Below, in pieces: positions 7,281 through 11,362 of a stretch of 11,362 nucleotides of DNA. The notes beneath the pieces are model-generated. The model saw only the letters and a program-made list of their open reading frames with translations, searched no databases and was not told the DNA's origin. Positions within the stretch are counted from its first letter, which is position 1, and each line of letters opens with the position of its first letter. Origin of the DNA: an uncultured Eubacteriales bacterium (lineage in GTDB: Bacteria; Bacillota; Clostridia; Monoglobales; Monoglobaceae); contig URZD01000055.1 in the NCBI GenBank assembly GCA_900552305.1, positions 1 through 11,362 of the forward strand. The letters run 5' to 3'. The position numbers were made by a program, and so were the translations under genes.

Positions 7281-7685
7281 ATGTCAGAATTAACAAACCG
7301 CGCGGCATATCTGAAGGGACTTGCGGAGGGTATGAAGCTTGATAAGGAAACCAACGAGGGCAGACTTCTTTCGGAAATCATTGATTTTCTGAACGACGCT
7401 GCGGCGGAGATAAATGCAATCGATAACGAGCAGGGCTTTATAGCTGACAAAATTGATGATATGGACGAGGAAATCGAGGTTATCGGCAACGAGGTATTTG
7501 ACGAATTTTATGATGACGACTACGATGACGATGATGATAACGAGTTTAGCATAAGATGTCAGGAGTGCGGCGAAGATATATGCGTTACCGACGACGATCT
7601 TATGGAGGGCGAGGTTGTATGCCCGAACTGCGGTACGGAAATCGAGTTTGATTTTGACTGTAATGATGACTGCGACTGCGAATAA
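7281..7685 (+). CDS. Small acidic zinc-ribbon protein (CD1247-like N-terminal domain)
   Basis: This 134-residue protein has three parts. The first is an N-terminal helical region (about 1-75) of the type TNRAAYLKGLAEGMKLD, found in clostridial proteins annotated as having a CD1247 N-terminal domain. The second is an almost purely acidic linker (DDDYDDDDDNE, 78-88). The third is a zinc ribbon with ligands Cys93, Cys96, Cys114 and Cys117 (CQEC and CPNC). A further cysteine/aspartate tail (CNDDCDCE) ends the protein. The strong site AAGGAGG (7267-7273) lies seven bases before the ATG. No enzymatic function is known; the family is small, conserved in Clostridia and uncharacterised. The high acidity and free metal-type ligands would suit a metal- or protein-binding role, but that is inference. 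Confidence 0.85.
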   Translation: MSELTNRAAYLKGLAEGMKLDKETNEGRLLSEIIDFLNDAAAEINAIDNEQGFIADKIDDMDEEIEVIGNEVFDEFYDDDYDDDDDNEFSIRCQECGEDICVTDDDLMEGEVVCPNCGTEIEFDFDCNDDCDCE

Positions 7686-7701
7686 ACATCTGTGACATTT
7701 G

Positions 7702-7736
7702 GGGTTTGGGCATTATGCTATGTTCAGACCCTTTTT
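7702..7736 (+). terminator. Intrinsic terminator after the zinc-ribbon gene
   Basis: GGGTTTG (7702-7708) pairs with CAGACCC (7725-7731), one G-U pair included, and is followed directly by TTTTT. It lies 16 bases after the stop. Confidence 0.7.
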
Positions 7737-7796
7737 ATATTGAAAACTGTGCGTGAAACACTCTCAAACAGAAACAATAAATAAGGAGATATTGCT

Positions 7797-8657
7797 ATGT
7801 GGAAACAAAAAACAGGGATTTCTGTTTCAAACTCATACGGCGTTCCCGTTCCGGAGCTTGTGCGTCTTGTCGGTCGGACAGGGTTTGACGCGGTTTCGCC
7901 CGAATGGGAGGAAAATGACGATTTTGCGGAAACGGCAGAAGCGGCAAGGGAGAGCGGACTTGCAATCCAATCGCTGCACGGACCCTTTGACGTTGCGGCA
8001 AAGATGTGGTCGGCTGATACAGACGACTCGGAGGAGGCTCTGAGAAAGCTGTTTTTATCGCTTGAAACCTGCAAGCAATATAGTATTCCGGTTATGGTAG
8101 TTCATGTATGGATGGGTTTCGACAACATTCCCGCACCGAACAGCGAAGGTTTTGAAAACTTTGGCAAGCTGGTGAAAAAGGCGGAGGAATACGGAGTAAA
8201 AATCGCCTTTGAAAACACCGAGGGCGACGAGCTTTTGTTTGCGCTTATGGAACACTTTGACGGCAACGGTAACATAGGCTTCTGTTGGGATTCGGGGCAT
8301 GAAATGTGCTACAACCACAGTATGGATTTGCTGGCGAGCTTCGGCGACAGGCTGAATATGACCCACCTCAACGACAACCTCGGAATAAGCCGTTTTGACG
8401 GCAAAACCTACTGGACAGACGATTTGCACCTGCTCCCGTTTGACGGCATAGCCGATTGGGACTATAACGTTGCAAGAATGAAAAAGGCGAAAAAGCAGGA
8501 ATACATAAACTTTGAGCTTAATATCCGCTCAAAACCAAACCGTCACGAAAACGATGCCTACGGCGAAATGCCCATTGAACGGTATTTTACCGAGGCATAT
8601 AACCGTGCGTGCCGCATTGCATATAAAATGGCGCAGACGGATAACGGCTGCTTTTAA
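7797..8657 (+). CDS. Sugar phosphate isomerase/epimerase-like TIM-barrel protein
   Basis: The 286-residue protein matches the xylose-isomerase-like TIM-barrel family (sugar phosphate isomerases/epimerases, AP endonuclease 2 superfamily). Metal-binding candidates lie at the ends of successive strands: His61 (SLHGPFD), His103 (VVHVW), Glu139 (IAFENTEG), Asp165 and His168 (CWDSGH), His190 (MTHLND), His211 and Glu240 (NFELN). All look intact, so a divalent-metal isomerase, epimerase or dehydratase acting on a sugar or sugar-like polyol is likely. The exact substrate cannot be told; family members are often misannotated. There is no signal peptide. The ATG has AAGGAG (7783-7788) eight bases upstream. 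No convincing own promoter was found, so read-through from the zinc-ribbon gene is possible. It converges with the oxidoreductase gene. Confidence 0.88.
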   Translation: MWKQKTGISVSNSYGVPVPELVRLVGRTGFDAVSPEWEENDDFAETAEAARESGLAIQSLHGPFDVAAKMWSADTDDSEEALRKLFLSLETCKQYSIPVMVVHVWMGFDNIPAPNSEGFENFGKLVKKAEEYGVKIAFENTEGDELLFALMEHFDGNGNIGFCWDSGHEMCYNHSMDLLASFGDRLNMTHLNDNLGISRFDGKTYWTDDLHLLPFDGIADWDYNVARMKKAKKQEYINFELNIRSKPNRHENDAYGEMPIERYFTEAYNRACRIAYKMAQTDNGCF

Positions 8658-8697
8658 GGACTTGGCGTAACGCCCGAAATAATGTGCGGGTGCGATA

Positions 8698-8735
8698 TTA
8701 CAAAGGGCGCGGATTTTCATTCGCGCCCTTTGTAA
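8698..8735. terminator. Terminator-like hairpin between convergent genes
   Basis: A perfect 14-bp stem, TTACAAAGGGCGCG (8698-8711) with CGCGCCCTTTGTAA (8722-8735), has a 10-base loop. It lies between the stops of the convergent TIM-barrel and oxidoreductase genes. U-tracts are short on both strands, with only the TTT inside the stem, so it may act weakly or mainly block read-through from both sides. Confidence 0.65.
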
Positions 8736-8751
8736 CGTTAAAATGCAGCCG

Positions 8752-10440
8752 TCAGCAAATTTCAAAATCAAACAGTCTTAGCTCATCGCATCCCCATGAT
8801 TTTATCGGAACAAACCGAATTTTATTCGCCTTTCGGTTTATTTTATGCTTTACAAACCGCTGATGATTATCGTCAATATACAATGATTCAACTGCTCCGT
8901 TTTCAGATATTATTTCTATTTTATATTCTTTAATAAGCGTTTCGGGCAGTTTGAATTTTGTTTGCACCAACGGATAGCTGCACGGCATATTATGATAGTC
9001 ACGGTTCAAATCGCTGTCAAAAACAAGCCTTATGCCGCTTATTTCGGTGTCGGAATCAAATTCGTATTCTATAATATCCCCCTTTTTACCGACCCAACAG
9101 TTCTGCTCGCCGCGCTCCGTGCCGTTTCTTACAACCTCGGCGCTGCAAGCCGCCGCACGTGTAAGCCGCGGCAGCTCTCGTTTGTACCTCGGAATAAAGC
9201 AGTCGTCCTCTGCCAATGTCTGCTGCAGCTTTTTAATATCCACGTTTTCCAATGCTGCATTGTCGCGGACGGCATAGGAAACCGACGTGCCGAGAGCCTG
9301 ACCCAAAACCGCGCAGGTTGCCATTACTCTTGACGAGCTGAGCGCGGCGTGCGTTACGCTTATGTTTCGTCCCGCAAAGCACAGATTTTCTATATTCTCC
9401 GAAATCATGCACCTAAGCGGCAGTCCCCAAGGCGCGGGGGCGGGGTGGTAGATTGTCGGATGCCCATCTTTGTAATAAAATCCCTGAGGAAAGTGGTCGT
9501 CCATGCTCCAGCCGCCGTAGGCTACCGCATCTTCAAACCTTCCGCCCGACTCCACATCATTTTGCGTCACAATGTATTTTCCGACATAGCGCCTGCTTTC
9601 GCGCTTGCCCGGCAGAAACCCTATCCATTCAAGCTCCCAGTTTTCAACGCCGTGATCACCGTAGTTCTTCATATGATCCCAGACGCCGTAGCAAATCTTT
9701 AAAAGCTCGTCGCGGCAGCGGTCGGTATCGTGAATACAGTCCCATTCGCCGCCGACCTCTATCCACCAGAAATTGTTGTCCCTGTCATGGTCTTTAAAAG
9801 GCAAATCCGCGTCCGACTCATACTTGTACGCCCACTTGGGCGGCGTAAACCGCACCGGGTGGTCTGTTTCCCGAATCTGAAAAAGACAGCTCATGCCCAT
9901 TGTCTTTTTGTCTGCCTTATCCGGCGGAATGGTTTCGCCAAAGTCGCTCTTTGCCTCTCTGCCGTACATATATTTCGCTCCGGAAAGGGTCGACAAAACC
10001 GAATCCCCCGAGCAGTCGGCAAAATACCTTGCGCGTACAATATGAAACGTCTCCGCATTCGACTGCCACGCCTTTACGCTTTCAATAGAGCTGCCGTTCA
10101 TTGTGCAGTCAAGGCAGCTTGAATTGAGCAGCAGAGTGAGGTTTTCCTCTGCTATAGCCTTTTCGTAAAGCACGCTGTCCCAAATCGGAAATTTAAGAGC
10201 CGTGTTCTGATAGAAGTTTTCGAGCATAATTTCCTCGATAATCCCTGTTTCGCGGTTATCCTTTCCGTGTGAGCCGCATATCCACATACGGATTTCGCTT
10301 GACGCATTTCCGCCAAGCACCGGGCGGTCGTGTATAAGCACAACTCTTATGCCGTGCCTTGCCGCGGCTATTCCGCAGCAAAGTCCCGCCATACCGCCGC
10401 CGATAATGCAAAGGTCGGTTTTGTATTCAACATTTTTCAT
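8752..10440 (-). CDS. FAD-dependent oxidoreductase with C-terminal beta-sandwich
   Basis: The protein is 562 residues from the ATG at 10440. It opens with a Rossmann FAD-binding motif, CIIGGGMAGLCCGIAAARHG, followed by the VLGGNASSEIRMW segment typical of the FAD_oxidored family (Pfam PF12831) seen in carbohydrate loci. A second FAD-contact region (ENLCFAGRNISVTHAALSS) lies near residue 360. The last 130 residues, after the oxidase core, form a beta-rich tail ending in IRFVPIKSWGCDELRLFDFE, which resembles the closing strands of a galactose-binding/discoidin-like domain. No signal peptide is present. A GTG at 10452 is an alternative start, but the ATG at 10440 has GGGAG about 11 bases upstream and only one base separates it from the stop of the upstream gene. 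Substrate is unknown; oxidation of a sugar or glycoside is an inference. Confidence 0.85.
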   Translation of the reverse strand: MKNVEYKTDLCIIGGGMAGLCCGIAAARHGIRVVLIHDRPVLGGNASSEIRMWICGSHGKDNRETGIIEEIMLENFYQNTALKFPIWDSVLYEKAIAEENLTLLLNSSCLDCTMNGSSIESVKAWQSNAETFHIVRARYFADCSGDSVLSTLSGAKYMYGREAKSDFGETIPPDKADKKTMGMSCLFQIRETDHPVRFTPPKWAYKYESDADLPFKDHDRDNNFWWIEVGGEWDCIHDTDRCRDELLKICYGVWDHMKNYGDHGVENWELEWIGFLPGKRESRRYVGKYIVTQNDVESGGRFEDAVAYGGWSMDDHFPQGFYYKDGHPTIYHPAPAPWGLPLRCMISENIENLCFAGRNISVTHAALSSSRVMATCAVLGQALGTSVSYAVRDNAALENVDIKKLQQTLAEDDCFIPRYKRELPRLTRAAACSAEVVRNGTERGEQNCWVGKKGDIIEYEFDSDTEISGIRLVFDSDLNRDYHNMPCSYPLVQTKFKLPETLIKEYKIEIISENGAVESLYIDDNHQRFVKHKINRKANKIRFVPIKSWGCDELRLFDFEIC

Positions 10441-10441
10441 T

Positions 10442-11362
10442 TTATGCTTCACTCCCGATATATTTTTTCAGAGCCGTCGCAAAGCAGCGTCCAAGCTCCG
10501 TCAGGCTTTTGTTATCCGCCCTGTTTTCAGCCGTGCCGAAATATGCGGTTTCAAGAGTGAAGGCAATATCGTTCTCCGCACGCTCTGTCATAAAAATCGC
10601 AAACTGATTCCCGGCGTTGTTCCACCCTGTTTCGGGCGGATAATCGTTTTTATGCTCGTATTTAAAAGAGTCCCCGGTCATGGATTCTTCAAGCAGTTTG
10701 CCGAATCTGTTCAGCCTCGGCAGCTTTTCGATACTGTTTTGGACTATGAACACATTGTCGTTCTCGTTGCCTATGTGCCACGGCGAGTGGAAGTCAAAGC
10801 CAAACCAACAGCCGTTTTTTCGCGCATAATCCATTATTGCCATACATTCGGGATAAATTGAGTCATGCTTTCCCTGTGCGTCATAGTCGCGGTTATGGTC
10901 GTGCGGCTGCCGTGCCTTGCCCTGGTCGCCGCGGATAACACCTTCGTAATCAACGAACGGAACGCAAAATATTTTTGTGTCAGGTATGGGATTGCGGGTC
11001 AGCTCATCCAAAACACCCTCCATTACATAGTTTCCCGTAGATTCACAAGCATGGTGACGCGCGGTCAGAATTACGGTTTTGCTGCCGCTGCCGATTTCCG
11101 CACAAGGAACGCTGCTGCCCTTGTAGCCCTTGCAAAGCTCTTTGACGGTGATTCCGTACTTTTCCGCAAATTCGGTAAACCTGTTTGGGTGGTATAGCAT
11201 ATGATGTGCGAAATATACTTTGGTTTCGTCCTTTGAAAAGCGATATGTAAACGAATCTCCGTCAACGCTGTCAAGCCAGCGCCAGTTTACAAGGTCATAA
11301 CTCACTGCGGGACCGAAATATCCGAGCCTGAAACGGTCAAATTTAAATGTTATCTCGCGGTT
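10442..11362 (-). CDS. M14-type zinc carboxypeptidase-like protein (N-terminus beyond window)
   Basis: The frame is open to the right edge, so the start lies outside; 306 residues are visible. The GTG at 11305 is internal: coding continues upstream as FDRFRLGYFGPAVSYDL, which fits the N-terminal beta domain of M14 cytosolic-type carboxypeptidases. Counting from that GTG, zinc ligands are His85 and Glu88 (RHHACEST) and His173 (DFHSPW), the substrate arginine is probably Arg139 (HNRD), and the catalytic glutamate is Glu252 (FTLETAYFG). The active site therefore looks complete. The family removes C-terminal amino acids, though some relatives are deacylases. The stop at 10442-10444 lies one base before the ATG of the oxidoreductase, and its last codons supply that gene's ribosome binding site, so the two are an operon with translational coupling. 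Confidence 0.87.
   Translation of the reverse strand, partial: NREITFKFDRFRLGYFGPAVSYDLVNWRWLDSVDGDSFTYRFSKDETKVYFAHHMLYHPNRFTEFAEKYGITVKELCKGYKGSSVPCAEIGSGSKTVILTARHHACESTGNYVMEGVLDELTRNPIPDTKIFCVPFVDYEGVIRGDQGKARQPHDHNRDYDAQGKHDSIYPECMAIMDYARKNGCWFGFDFHSPWHIGNENDNVFIVQNSIEKLPRLNRFGKLLEESMTGDSFKYEHKNDYPPETGWNNAGNQFAIFMTERAENDIAFTLETAYFGTAENRADNKSLTELGRCFATALKKYIGSEA

Noticed and set aside
7732..7796. Separate promoter for the TIM-barrel gene using TTGAAA near 7740
   Set aside because: No -10 box occurs at a workable distance.
11071..11305. GTG at 11305 as the true start of the M14-like gene
   Set aside because: The frame continues to the right edge with family-like sequence and no ribosome binding site precedes the GTG, so the gene is cut by the window.

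Overview
The window looks like a piece of a Firmicutes (Clostridia, gut Oscillospirales-type) chromosome. The reasons are strong AGGAGG-like ribosome binding sites, near-consensus sigma-A promoters with 17-base spacers, AraC/cupin regulators beside a family 2 glycosidase, and a small CD1247-like zinc-ribbon protein. The code is standard, with TAA, TAG and TGA all used as stops. The taxon is an inference from style, not from a marker gene. No tRNA, rRNA, CRISPR array or transposase was found.

Layout. Positions 1-326 hold the 3' end of a gene that enters from the left and resembles DUF4330 proteins. A 674-base gene-free stretch follows. It is not featureless: it contains a 260-base nested palindrome whose outer arms match at 23 of 26 bases (326-585), a second weaker palindromic unit (589-793), and a structured leader (841-977) before an ABC exporter half-transporter (1001-2728). 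A perfect bidirectional terminator separates the exporter from a convergent GH2 beta-glycosidase (2839-5199, minus). The glycosidase is divergent from an AraC-family regulator (5342-6127), and their two promoters overlap at a palindrome. A second AraC-family regulator (6328-7203), the zinc-ribbon protein (7281-7685) and a sugar isomerase/epimerase-like TIM-barrel protein (7797-8657) follow on the plus strand. Past another terminator-like hairpin, two tightly coupled minus-strand genes close the window: an FAD-dependent oxidoreductase (8752-10440) and an M14-type zinc carboxypeptidase-like protein (10442 to beyond the right edge).

How it works together. The glycosidase and its divergent regulator look like a self-contained sugar-responsive module acting in the cytoplasm, since no signal peptide is seen. 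The TIM-barrel protein and the oxidoreductase belong to families common in carbohydrate loci, but no sugar transporter lies in the window, so their substrates cannot be named. The M14-like gene and the oxidoreductase are separated by one base and are very likely translated together. The parts most worth a second look are the palindromic elements, the exporter leader and the shared glycosidase/regulator control region.
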